In this document: piece after piece, positions 1 to 9,633 of the stretch
Position numbering within the stretch: the first letter of the stretch is position 1
Layout: every line of letters starts with the position of its first letter
From: Hydractinia symbiolongicarpus
Lineage: Eukaryota; Cnidaria; Hydrozoa; Anthoathecata; Hydractiniidae
Direction of reading: 5' to 3'
Assembly (NCBI RefSeq): GCF_029227915.1
Contig: NC_079887.1
Location: 18,599,650-18,663,649, forward strand
DNA: 64,000 bases
Program-made: the position numbers and the translations under genes
Notes under the pieces: model-generated
Databases searched by the model: none
What the model saw: the letters and a program-made list of their open reading frames with translations, nothing else
What the model was told of the DNA's origin: nothing

Positions 1-136
1 TGATATTACCAAAGGAATGCAAACACAAACTGCTGAATGCTTAGTGATTGGTGAAATTCTTTGTGAAAAGATGGTTGTTGTTTTGAACAAAGTAGACATG
101 GTGGAAGAAAAGCAACGTAAGACTGTTATTGAAAAG
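1..136 (+). CDS. EEFSEC: EEFSEC exon (end of G domain)
   Basis: Partial exon running in from the left edge. It reads through the NKVD guanine-specificity motif and ends at a GTAAAT donor starting at 137. Confidence 0.88.
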
Positions 137-3100
137 GTAAATATCATTATTTTTAAAGATTGAGTAATCCTAGATTTTATAGATTAACTCGTCATTTTCT
201 TAACAATATTTTCTCTGTTTCTAAAATGTTTATTGGTCTTACAATATAATAACACTAGATTAAATTCGTTATCAGCATGTGTCACAATCCCAAAACATAG
301 CGTCCAGGGGCGGATACAGGATTTTCTCTTTAGGGAAAATTTTGAGCGAAACATTTACATATCCTTTGCGAAGCGAAAAATGCACGTACTGCTATAGCTG
401 GGGGTGTGGGGGGGTGTATTGGCCAATTTACCTATACGTTACTGTAAAACTCTACGGGGTTTTTTTTTTGTAATCAAGGCTTATAACAGGAAGCCCAGGA
501 GCTTGAAGATTTCCGCCATTAGCCTTAAAGATTTTAAAATTTGAAATTGATCTTGAAAACGGAGAATTATGGGGTAAACAAATCATTGAATATTCTCAAT
601 TATTATTGTAACTAACCTGCAATGTTAAAATACAACTCAATAAATAAAAAATAAAATTCATGAATAATTAATTAGTTCTGCTGAATATAGCTTTAGTCTA
701 CGTGCTTGCAAAATTGGACAGAAAGAAATGACGATCTTCATTATGCTACACTGCACAAGCTTTAACTTTTGATAGCATATAAACTTTAAAATATAGTATT
801 GTTCATTGGATAATAAAACAATCTGTTGCACTGTTAGGATTCTTATTGGCTTAAAGCTCATTTTAACTTCGTTTTCAGAAAAAAAATCTTTAGCCTGGAT
901 AAGTTTCGGGCGTCCAGCCTAGCCGCGCTGTCTCTATCTATCAATCTATCTTCTCAGGCGATTTTAAAGATTCCGCCTTCGCTGGCGGAAATCAATAAGA
1001 AGCAAGCAATCTTTCTTTCTCCTTATATTAAAATTTTAAGGATTAAATTAACAACTCAGTAAAGTCTTTTAAGCAGTCATGGACAAAGTGAACTTCATAG
1101 TCAAATGAATCAGTGTGTGTTTATATGGAAAAAAACGTCCCACCTGAGCCAGGATCGGTCCTGCCTGAGGCAGAATCGGTCCTGCCTGAGCCAGAATCGG
1201 TCCCGCTTGGCCGGGACAGGACAAAATTTTCCCGGGACAAAAATTGTTTATATGAATACAAAGTAATTTTTAGTATAATTATTAATGATAGGGGGGTCCC
1301 GGCAAATGTCCCGTCCCGGCAATCGTCCCATCCCACCTCTCATATAAACAACCCCTATGTAGTGAGAATATATAATGGAACCGGATAGAACCCGCTAGGT
1401 GTAGGACTGAATTTTTTAATAGGACCAAATGTTAAATTAGTACTCGTACACTCCGCAAAATCGTCCAAACTATGCAAAGCCCTCAGAAGGAGAGACAACA
1501 ACAAAAATTAAATAGCAAAATGAAACAGAAACCCAATTGTAAAGATTCAAGAAAGCGGATTTGGCATCCAAGTTTCTTGGGCGAGCGCTGATTTGGCGAT
1601 TGTGTAAATCGCCCCTGCCTTTCATACCTGTTGAAGTATAAAAATTTTTCCTTTTTATTGTGCTTTTATGAAGATAACGCTTCAAGGAAATGTGTTGTGC
1701 ATTTGGATCCTACCATATATTAATTTGCATGGGCAAACAACTAGGTTTAAAGTTTTAAACAACTAGGTTTAACCCTATTCGGTCCGGGGGGGGGGGGGGG
1801 GGGGGGGGGGGGCGGATTCCGCCCCCCCTGACGGTTTTTTTTTAATAACTCCTGATTGCTTTGTTATATGGCTATGATACTTACTGAGTTTCAACATTTA
1901 TCTATTAGACACCTGCATGCTAATTTTTTAGGTCCCATACCTTTCAGAGGCTTTGATATTGGCCATTACTCGAAACTACCCCTAAAAATCTCTATGAAAT
2001 CCTTATAATGGGGAAAATATAATAACTCCTGTTAGAATTATTCTTAGAACTTGAAACTTGCAACACAACTTTATTTCATCAAGAAGAATCATTTTGAATA
2101 ATTTGAACACGTGACTAATCCGATTTCCCGATTTTGTCGGATTTCACCCGAAAATCGGAAAAAAACGGATTTTCGGGCAATTTTTGGCAATTTTTTATCC
2201 GATCCATGTAAAAACCGGAAAATATGTTAAATAACTTTTATTTAGCTTTCAGAAACTTTAAACAGAATGTAAAAATTCGCTCTAGAACGAAAGTAATTAT
2301 ATTTTAAGCAGATAGTGGCATTTTTGACAATTTTCAAGCTTCTGATGACGTCACAGAAAATGTGCTGACGCAAGCAAAAGTTTATTGGCGCCATTTTGTT
2401 CCTTTTATGACGTACTATAAGTGTGCCAAGTTTGATTTAATTTGAACAATCCTATGAAAAGTTATTGGTCATAGTATGTTCGAAAAACCCCGGACCGAAT
2501 AGGGTTAAAGTTTTAAAACCAAAAGTTTTCTAAGAGAATTTTCTTCCGTTTACCTTGACTTACTTTTAATAGATTACTACCCTTTACCCTCTGTTTAAGT
2601 GTCTCGAAATTAAGCAACATTTTTTTAGGAACCTTAGAAATGTTTTGGCTAATTGTGTGTTTTTATTCTAGATGCAAAAAAGAATGTTAAAGACTCTTGA
2701 AAACACGAGGTTTGCCAACAGTCCTGTTGTTGCTGTGGCAGCAAAAACTGGTGGTGCAGAATCTGATTCTAGTGAATCGATCGGTATACAGAATTTGATT
2801 GACTGTTTGAAAGAACATGCTTATGTTCCAAACAGAAAAACCACTGGTCCATTTATGTTCTCTGTTGATCATTGTTTTTCAATTCGTGGACAAGGTACAG
2901 TCTTGACTGGAACTGTTCTATCTGGTTCTGTTTCTATAAATGATACTATCGAGATACCTGCACTGAAGGTTAGTAATAAGCCATTTTCAATTTTTATAGT
3001 ACACATATTTTAACTTTTATAGTACACATATTTTTAACTTTTATAGTACACATATTTTCAACTTTTATAGTACACAACATATTTTCAACTTTCACATGTT

Positions 3101-6100
3101 AAGTGATGCTTAAAAGATTATTAAACAAACGGATTTGCATTTAACTCTAGAAGTTTTGGTTTTAATTACGGACAAAATCGATATTCAATTGCTCGATACG
3201 ATCTGGAAAATTATACGATTGTTTATTCCTGCTTTCAAATCCTCTTTTAATCCCAAGGATAACTATTACTTTAACCAGTGAAACTTTAAACGAATGTCCT
3301 ACAGAGGGGTGAATACTTTCATAAAGAAGCAATACACCAATCCGGAATAGGATTCTGCCATTATGGATACCGCGTTAAGAAAAGACTGGTATCTAGTTTA
3401 ACATTGACAATTTGATTGTAAACAAATCAGTTAACTGGAGAGATAGGCGGAAAATGGATTACAACATGATACAAAAAATGAAAAACGAAGAATTAAAAAG
3501 TTATCTAGACAACGTGGAATGAAAGTAACAGGTAATAAGTCAGAGTTGGTTGCTCGAGTATTTGTGGCTTGTGAGAACAACGTAAAACCGATTCTTACGG
3601 CTGCTGAAGTAGAGGTTACCCTACGGGAAGAATAAAAATCAAAATTATTTGTCGAAAATGAAGTCATTCCAGATCCTTCAAAGTTATTGATGTTTGGATC
3701 ACAAAAGAAGATGAAATAACCAATTGGCCTATGATAACATATGCAAACATTTTTAAAACTTCATAGTGTTCTTTCCAAGTGAACTTGGCAGTACGGATTT
3801 AAATGACTAAAACAACCGAAGCATATAGCTATTTTAAGAATGGTTGGTTTGGATATGTATCGTATCATCCTATTTCTGAGGAGTCACAGTTTTGTCTACT
3901 CAAAGCGGATTGCAGAGCATCAGAGTGTCTTCGTGACCCTCCTCATAAACTTTGGGTTTGTGTAAATAAAAAGGATGGTGTGATAAAGACAGCACATTGT
4001 TCCTGTATGGCAGGAATGTTGGAAACCTGTAATCATGTCACAGCCTTTGTTTCGTGTTGATGCTGCCGTGACGTGTGGTCTAGCAAACCCTGACAGTATT
4101 TTATACACTACAGTACCACTACCCAAAATTGACTTTGTACGTGAAATTGTTAAAGCGCATACATTGCATGAAAATGTGACAACTGTACATGATGTTATAG
4201 TTATGTCAGGATACTTAGAAATATGTTTTGAAAATTTAGCCAAGCGTAGTACAGAAAATTGAAATTTTAACTCATGGTCAAAGTGAAAACGAAGCCTGGT
4301 ATGCATTCAGAAAGGCGTCATCACAGGTTCAAAAGCACATGAAGTAAAAACAGAAATAAATAAAATTGAAAAAGGGCAAAAACCTGAACTATGGCCACTA
4401 TTTCAAAATATATCAAGAAATGTTTTTCACCAAGGCATTTCCGAGTGTCATACTCACTAATCTAATCCACGTTTTGAATGTGTTTGAACAAACTGTTTGG
4501 CTAATTCCAAAACGGTCAGCTAAGTCCTCATTTAATATTCCCAACCGTGATCGCATCAAAGTAAGAAGAAACTCATTTTTGTGTGACAGCTTTCTCAATA
4601 CGTTTGGTTTAAAATGTCGACGCACTTTAGTAGAAACCACATTTAGATGTGCAACACCTCTCCAATATGTTGTTTGTGAAACATATGGCCACAAAATTTC
4701 AAATATTTTATGGAATGCCTGGATGCTCACAATTCCTGTGTAGAAATTTATTTTTGCGTCTGTTTTTATTTGATGGAACGAAAATGGTACTTTGTCTGGT
4801 TTCAAACGTACTTGCTTTTTCAAATATTTGTTACTTAGTGTCAAACGCTCTATTTTTCTTGACATTGATTGAATCAAATTATTCTTATCAACACAAGATA
4901 AGCATTTTTCTTCGTCAGGTTTAAGGCTGTACGAATGATTTAAAAATGTTGAACATGTAAATACATTTGTTGGTGTCATTAAATTTCCAGTTGGAGACAA
5001 GGGTGGTGAGGAAAATGGTAAAGATTCTAACATTTTCTCTTTTTTTGGTAGTGGTATCGGCTGTTTGAAAAGAGTTCTTCTTGGTGTTGAAGTTGTTAGT
5101 CCGTATTGTAATTTAAGCGTAGGGTTAGGATTTTCAACTGTAGGAATTTTATCAACAAAATGGTCACTACAAATTCTATCATACCTTGTAGGTTTCCAAA
5201 AAGTTTTATTATCGTTTTCTCGTCTCACTAACTTTATCCACTGATTTCGTTTCTCTTTGTATCTTACTTCCCCAGGAAAACAAAACATTCGAAATGGCTG
5301 AGGGCACTCACAGTCAGCATTCAGCTTTCCTTCGTGAATCATACAAGATTCCTTCTTCCACTTGTCAATATGTCTTGTATTATTCGTACAACCAACAACA
5401 GCGCAGTTTACAGGACCCATAACGAGATTATATTTATTTTGTTTATCTTTTTCACGTCTTTCATTCACTAAGCCACCATATTACTAACTTGAACATTACC
5501 GTTTTGTCCATGCTACGGCTCAAAAAAGGCCGGATTGGATAAAGATGTTGCATACCAACATCTTTATTATTGATGACAGAAAAGGGAGAAGTCATTTCCC
5601 TTTGTTATTTTGTTCCCTAATGTTATTGCATTATTTTTCTAGGAAGAATCTGTGTGAATACTCATTGTTAAAAGTTTCGATTAAGGTATATAGTGATAAA
5701 GGAAAGATATAATACGAGCATTACGTAGCTATACAACACTTTTCGACATTCCCCCTTTAAATACCTAAACTATTGAAACAAAGTTATTTAGCCATAGTTG
5801 GGTTTCGACTTTCTGAAATTTAGCGACAATAGACGGGTTAAAAATTTCCCAGTAAAAAGGGTGGGTTGAGCAAAATAGGGGGTTGTTGTAAAAGAAAGTG
5901 GGGTTGCTCTGTATTCCAGAGTAAATTATTGCTTGTTAGATTACCTACTTAAAGTAAGACAGATAATTTAATTTAGCCTGGAAACAGCAATTGCTCATTT
6001 TTTGTATTGTTTTAGTTTGTAGCCAGTTTCTATTTCTTACTTTCAAAAGTTACATGCTGTTTATTCATTAATATATCTAAATCCATGTTTCCGCCTGGGG

Positions 6101-8848
6101 CTTGTCTTTGCATTAGAGATCTTGCTGAAAATTCTAAAAATACCAGGTGTTTTTAGTCACGTTTGGTGGCTGTGCAAGGAAGACAAAGTAGACAAATAAA
6201 AGTAGCAAGAGTTGTAACTTGTTAGAACTATTTAACTATTAATCGCTTTTTGGTAGGTTACATATATTTTTTAACAACAATAACAAACAAGACGTGTAAT
6301 ATACGTAATTTAGCTCGCAAAACAACAGGTAAATGAATGGGTTCTGACCCCTCTGCCAACTATGTTAGCCTTGTCAATATTTATAACCTTCCGGCATACA
6401 TTCGTACTTGATATAAGGTTATTGAGTTAAAACCGTAGCTGTTATTATGAAGATTTTTTTGTTGAGGGAGTTTTCAAAAATTGTTACTCATACTCGCTTA
6501 CTTATTGTTATTTCTTCTCAATTTTTGAAGTTGTATTTTGCATTTATTTATATTTCATCAAATAAACAAAAATACCACCACGCACATCTTATGTTCAATC
6601 TCTGCAATTAAAATTGTTCTGAGAAAAATTTCTTTTACTAGAAAGTTACTTTTGAGGAATTACTTTTTTCAAATACAATTCTTGGGGGTGTTGTTACTAA
6701 TTACTGTAATTTATTAGCATATTATTTTGGATATATGTTACTATTTTTATTATTTCATCTGTGTGAAACACAGTATGGTTTTATCTGAGCCTCGCGATCT
6801 CATCGTACGATTTTGATTTTTTTTCGGTCCCGTAAACTTGGATTTCAATTTGTTTATGGCGTTTAATTTGGCAACGACTCCATTTAGCACCGGGCTAAGT
6901 GGACCCGACACACGACGTTCAACAATAGAGAAAATATGTCTTTGTTATGTAACGATGGATAGTATTATAAGGTTAATATGCAATATTATGCGATATTACG
7001 TTGGTTATGGCTTATCTACAGAGAAAATATGTATTTGTTATGTAACGATAGAGAGGGTGTCGGATAATGAGGGTTCATCTTTCGGATCCATTTGGTTGGA
7101 GTAATTTAATGAACGTGTGTCGGAGTTTTTATGTTAATAAGGTATCAAGCGGTGTTACTTCATGTTGTCATTGCCTTTAATTTTTGGCCGGAGCCTCCAC
7201 GACATCACCAGAATATACATAAGCAACCACGAGGCCACGAGGACGGATTGGTGTTACATTGCTTTTACACACTTATTCCTTTGCCCATCTTTTCCTATTT
7301 TTTTGAAGCACTTACTACACCTTAACGTTTTACCGCTTTATATTTCTTATGATAGCTGCTCATGATATAGCTCTATGAGAATATGATAAATATATTACCA
7401 CGTTCTCTAGCCATGTATAAATCTTAAACAAACCAATTTTAAGATTTTACCTAGGAACGTTTTCCAAAAAATAAAAGAGATTGGTGGACTGTTTCTGCTA
7501 TGACGGGTAGCAATGAAATGTAAACTGTGTTTTTATTTCAGCTAAAGTTAATGGTAACTTTGAAAAATGTCTATTGGACAATCAGATAAACTGGCCTGTC
7601 CATGATCTTTTTTTGTTGACGTTTTTAATGGTGCCTTTTCGATTATTGATATTACGCACATAAATGCGAAAAAATTCTTATTTGTCGCGATCCGTTTTTA
7701 GCGAAGATGAAAGAAATGCTTGTTCAAACGAAGCTGAGTAGAAACTAACGGGGTAGGGGGAGGCGAAATGTGGCTGGCTAAGGTACATTTCGTCTGCCTA
7801 CTGTACTGTAAAATACGTTCAACATTCGTATGAAGGAACAGAGCATAATGCTCCACACTGATGGTTGGAGACGAATGTCTTCTTGTTTTTTTTTATTTCT
7901 TGTTTTTTTTTGTTTTAGGAGACCAAGAAAGTCAAATCCATGCAGATGTTTCGTCAGCCGATTAAAACAATTGTCCAAGGAGACCGCTCTGGAATTTGCG
8001 TGACACAATTCGATCCCAAGCGTTTAGAGCGAGGTGTAGTTTGTACCCCTGGGTACTTAGTGTATTTGTACGGGGCTGTGGTGCGCGTGAATAAAATCCC
8101 ATACTTTAAAGGAAGTTGTATAAACAAAACGAAATTCCACATCACTGTTGGCCACGAAACTGTAATGGCGAAATTACAATTTTTCGGCCCGCCACCAACT
8201 TACGATGCAGATAAATACCAAGAGTGTTTAAATACGGATTTAGAGTATATATTTAAACTTGGTTTAAACGATAATGCAAGTGTTGTAGACTCGAAGTCTT
8301 CATCATTTCTTCAGTATGTTATATTAGAGTTTGATAAACCTATCACGTGCATGAAAGATTCACTGTTGATTGGTTCACGGTTGGATACTGATATCAATTT
8401 AAATACATGTCGTTTGGCGTTTTATGGTCGGATTGAGGTGCCGTTTTTAAGTAAAGATTACGCGAAAACGTATCTACCGTTTTTAAAAATCTACAAAACG
8501 AAACAAAAAGATGGAATTGTTGAGCGGATGATGGACGATTATACTGTAATAGTAAAATCATTATTTAAAAAGGAAACCAATATGAAGTTGTTTGAAAACA
8601 TGAAGGTAACTCTCTCCACCGGAGAGCAGGGTGTCATTGAAGGGACGTTTGGACTGAGTGGAAAGGTTAAAATCCGTGTTTCAAACGGACTATCGGATTC
8701 GACGAAAGAAAGACTAGCTACAACTAAAAGAGGTAGAGAGAAGAAAATGGAGGATTTGAGTTTAAACGAAACTTCTGAACCTGTAAAAATATTTTTGGAT
8801 TTTAAAAAGTTTATTTACGATGAAAGTCATAAGATGATTCAAACGTGA
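1..8848 (+). CDS. EEFSEC: Selenocysteine-specific elongation factor, 3' part of gene (exons 1-136, 2672-2968, 7919-8848)
   Basis: This GTPase delivers selenocysteyl-tRNA to the ribosome at UGA codons in selenoprotein mRNAs. The first exon enters from outside the window, so the protein start is missing. It encodes the end of the G domain, with the G4 motif NKVD near base 94 and the family sequence DITKGMQTQTAECLVIG. The second exon ends the G domain and begins the translation-factor beta-barrel (FSIRGQGTVLTGTV). The last exon holds the remaining barrel region and the long C-terminal extension typical of eEFSec rather than EF-Tu. Junctions are canonical: donor GT at 137, acceptor AG before 2672, donor GT at 2969, acceptor AG before 7919. 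Exon phases agree, and the frame ends at TGA 8846-8848. Intron 1 contains two MITE-like repeats and intron 2 a THAP/YqaJ transposon remnant. The assignment rests on remembered family sequence. Confidence 0.9.
137..1118. other. Intron sequence, no gene
   Basis: EEFSEC intron DNA. Short ORFs on both strands lack any recognisable family. A TCTATC-rich patch near 938-955 may be the tail of a degraded SINE. Confidence 0.6.
1119..1349. mobile_element. Small fold-back MITE-like repeat
   Basis: The ends are inverted (GTTTATATG at 1119, CATATAAAC at 1341-1349). Just inside lie GC-rich blocks rich in GTCCC/GGGAC in opposite orientations. Between 1147 and 1203 a unit of about 24 bases built on CTGCCTGAG is repeated three times. 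The shape suggests a nonautonomous DNA element. No target duplication was established. Confidence 0.45.
1773..2504. mobile_element. piggyBac-type nonautonomous element (TTAA target)
   Basis: A 732-bp segment bounded by perfect 17-bp inverted repeats: CCCTATTCGGTCCGGGG at 1773 and its exact complement ending at 2504. TTAA lies directly outside each end (1769-1772 and 2505-2508). TTAA target sites and CCC-starting ends are characteristic of piggyBac. No transposase is encoded. The left end carries a G run of about 30 bases. Confidence 0.75.
2672..2968 (+). CDS. EEFSEC: EEFSEC exon (G domain end and barrel start)
   Basis: Exon of 99 codons between a TTTTATTCTAG acceptor and a GTTAGT donor at 2969. 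It encodes SPVVAVAAKTGG, then the domain II start FMFSVDHCFSIRGQGTVLTG. Confidence 0.9.
2985..3090. repeat. Tandem repeat, about 25-bp unit
   Basis: The unit ACTTTTATAGTACACATATTTT is repeated four to five times just after the EEFSEC donor site. Confidence 0.75.
3461..4360 (+). pseudogene. SAP-SWIM-YqaJ recombinase-like ORF of a DNA transposon (broken)
   Basis: Fragments in more than one frame give, in order, a SAP-like segment (GMKVTGNKSELVARV), a SWIM-type zinc motif (HCSCMAGMLETCNH, pattern CxC...CxH), and the start of a YqaJ-like nuclease domain (AWYAFRKGVITGSKAHEV). Frame changes occur near 3515, 4045 and 4265. This domain order is known from the accessory ORF of ISL2EU/IS4EU-type elements, which pair it with a THAP-containing transposase. 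The THAP ORF lies convergently just downstream, with the C-terminal parts of both proteins missing. Confidence 0.65.
4413..5468 (-). CDS. THAP-domain transposase N-terminal part (ISL2EU/Harbinger-like)
   Basis: An uninterrupted frame of 351 codons. The N-terminus carries a THAP-type C2CH zinc finger: CAVVGCTNN near residues 23-31, with the distal Cys/His in ICSDHF near 99-104. A coiled segment follows (LIQSMSRKIERLTLSNKYLK). The C-terminal third matches the helix-turn-helix that precedes DDE domains in these transposases (SRLGILNEDLADRFGIS). It stops before the catalytic core, so it cannot be a working transposase alone. It converges with the YqaJ-like ORF on + inside the EEFSEC intron. Confidence 0.7.
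   Translation of the reverse strand: MNERREKDKQNKYNLVMGPVNCAVVGCTNNTRHIDKWKKESCMIHEGKLNADCECPQPFRMFCFPGEVRYKEKRNQWIKLVRRENDNKTFWKPTRYDRICSDHFVDKIPTVENPNPTLKLQYGLTTSTPRRTLFKQPIPLPKKEKMLESLPFSSPPLSPTGNLMTPTNVFTCSTFLNHSYSLKPDEEKCLSCVDKNNLIQSMSRKIERLTLSNKYLKKQVRLKPDKVPFSFHQIKTDAKINFYTGIVSIQAFHKIFEILWPYVSQTTYWRGVAHLNVVSTKVRRHFKPNVLRKLSHKNEFLLTLMRSRLGILNEDLADRFGISQTVCSNTFKTWIRLVSMTLGNALVKNIS
5469..7918. other. EEFSEC intron sequence, no gene
   Basis: A perfect 10-bp stem with a 5-base loop lies at 5541-5565. A 31-base motif (AGAGAAAATATG...GTTATGTAACGAT) occurs twice near 6927 and 7020. A stretch of about 45 bases at 7172-7218 resembles the Helitron-region sequence at 35893-35937. Nothing coding is supported. 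Confidence 0.55.
7919..8848 (+). CDS. EEFSEC: EEFSEC terminal exon (barrel and C-terminal domain)
   Basis: The exon begins after a polypyrimidine tract and TTTTAG, and runs 309 codons to TGA. It includes GDRSGICVTQFDPKRLERG, a conserved eEFSec segment, followed by the family-specific C-terminal domain. I see no AATAAA close downstream. Confidence 0.92.
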   Translation, partial: ETKKVKSMQMFRQPIKTIVQGDRSGICVTQFDPKRLERGVVCTPGYLVYLYGAVVRVNKIPYFKGSCINKTKFHITVGHETVMAKLQFFGPPPTYDADKYQECLNTDLEYIFKLGLNDNASVVDSKSSSFLQYVILEFDKPITCMKDSLLIGSRLDTDINLNTCRLAFYGRIEVPFLSKDYAKTYLPFLKIYKTKQKDGIVERMMDDYTVIVKSLFKKETNMKLFENMKVTLSTGEQGVIEGTFGLSGKVKIRVSNGLSDSTKERLATTKRGREKKMEDLSLNETSEPVKIFLDFKKFIYDESHKMIQT

Positions 8849-9096
8849 GTTTTTGTAAGCTTTGTACAACTTAAAATTTTCTACTTAGATGTTTTTTCGA
8901 AATTTTTATCTCTTAACTTTTGGTTTTGTGTTGCTGTATGAACACCTGTTAAATTCAAACTGATCCTGTTTTGAATACATATATGTTCTATATTTTCTTC
9001 TGTTGTTGTCGTTGTTGTGGCGGCGGCTGACGAAGCCAGCTGACAAAGTTGTGTGGGACCACGCGGAAGTATTTATTTACTTACTTCATTTCAAGT
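8849..9096. other. EEFSEC 3' flank up to Polinton breakpoint
   Basis: Sequence between the EEFSEC stop and the point where Polinton homology starts. No retroelement or gene is recognised in it. Confidence 0.5.
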
Positions 9097-9326
9097 AGGA
9101 ATGTCTCAGTACATTTTTTTCCTAAGAGGTGTGGCTTGGTCTTTCGTATATCCTGCAAAGCCTGGCGTTTATCTATTTTTTGTTCAACAGCTTCTGCTGG
9201 TGTATCTACAACATCAAATATCTCCGATAAATTGTGAGCCATGTTTATTAAAGATCTGTATCTGAAATAACTGATAATAATCAAGACATAAGGTAGTAGC
9301 ACTGCGATCAGTAGTAATAACTCCAT
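9097..9326 (-). pseudogene. Polinton small membrane protein, N-terminal piece
   Basis: It begins with a hydrophobic segment (MELLLLIAVLLPYVLIIISY) and ends at the inversion breakpoint. Beyond this the frame runs into unrelated host sequence. The longer version is at 14653. Confidence 0.7.
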
Positions 9327-9402
9327 TTTGATCTACAGCTTTGTATAAGGGTGGTGCCTCACAACACCTTTAATGCTTATCAGCGCGCATAAGTCGTAAT
9401 AT

Positions 9403-9633
9403 TTACATCCCAGGCCTCGTGACATGTGGTATGTCCCGCGGTACAACAGCAGCCTGTACTACTGGTTTCTTTATTTCTGCACTGTCGGGTTTACTGGATG
9501 GTTCAACCCATATCCAGCGCCCTGGGTGATCACAGTTACCCATACAAAAGGATCGCTCGCAATCTTCTTTCCAAGGCATTTTTTTGTTGTTGTATATACT
9601 ATCAGTATATACAATTGGGACAATAGTCGTCAT
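9403..9633 (-). CDS. Polinton 76-codon Cys-rich protein, copy A
   Basis: An intact small frame starting one base downstream of the PolB stop. It is identical in translation to 14346-14576. The feature seen is a cluster WKEDCERSFCMGNCDHPGRW with three cysteines and a histidine, followed by a Pro-rich tail. Function unknown. Confidence 0.6.
   Translation of the reverse strand: MTTIVPIVYTDSIYNNKKMPWKEDCERSFCMGNCDHPGRWIWVEPSSKPDSAEIKKPVVQAAVVPRDIPHVTRPGM

Noticed and set aside
279-473. 64-codon ORF near the left edge
   Set aside because: Lies in an EEFSEC intron with low-complexity translation and no family pattern.
1113-1388. 91-codon ORF with PEPESVLPE-like repeats
   Set aside because: The repeats come from the 24-base DNA units of a fold-back element, not a protein family.
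5541-5565. Perfect hairpin followed by T/A sequence
   Set aside because: Resembles a bacterial terminator, but this is eukaryotic intron DNA. Probably transposon debris.
9049-9265. + strand ORFs over the inverted repeat
   Set aside because: Antisense shadows of the Polinton membrane-protein gene.
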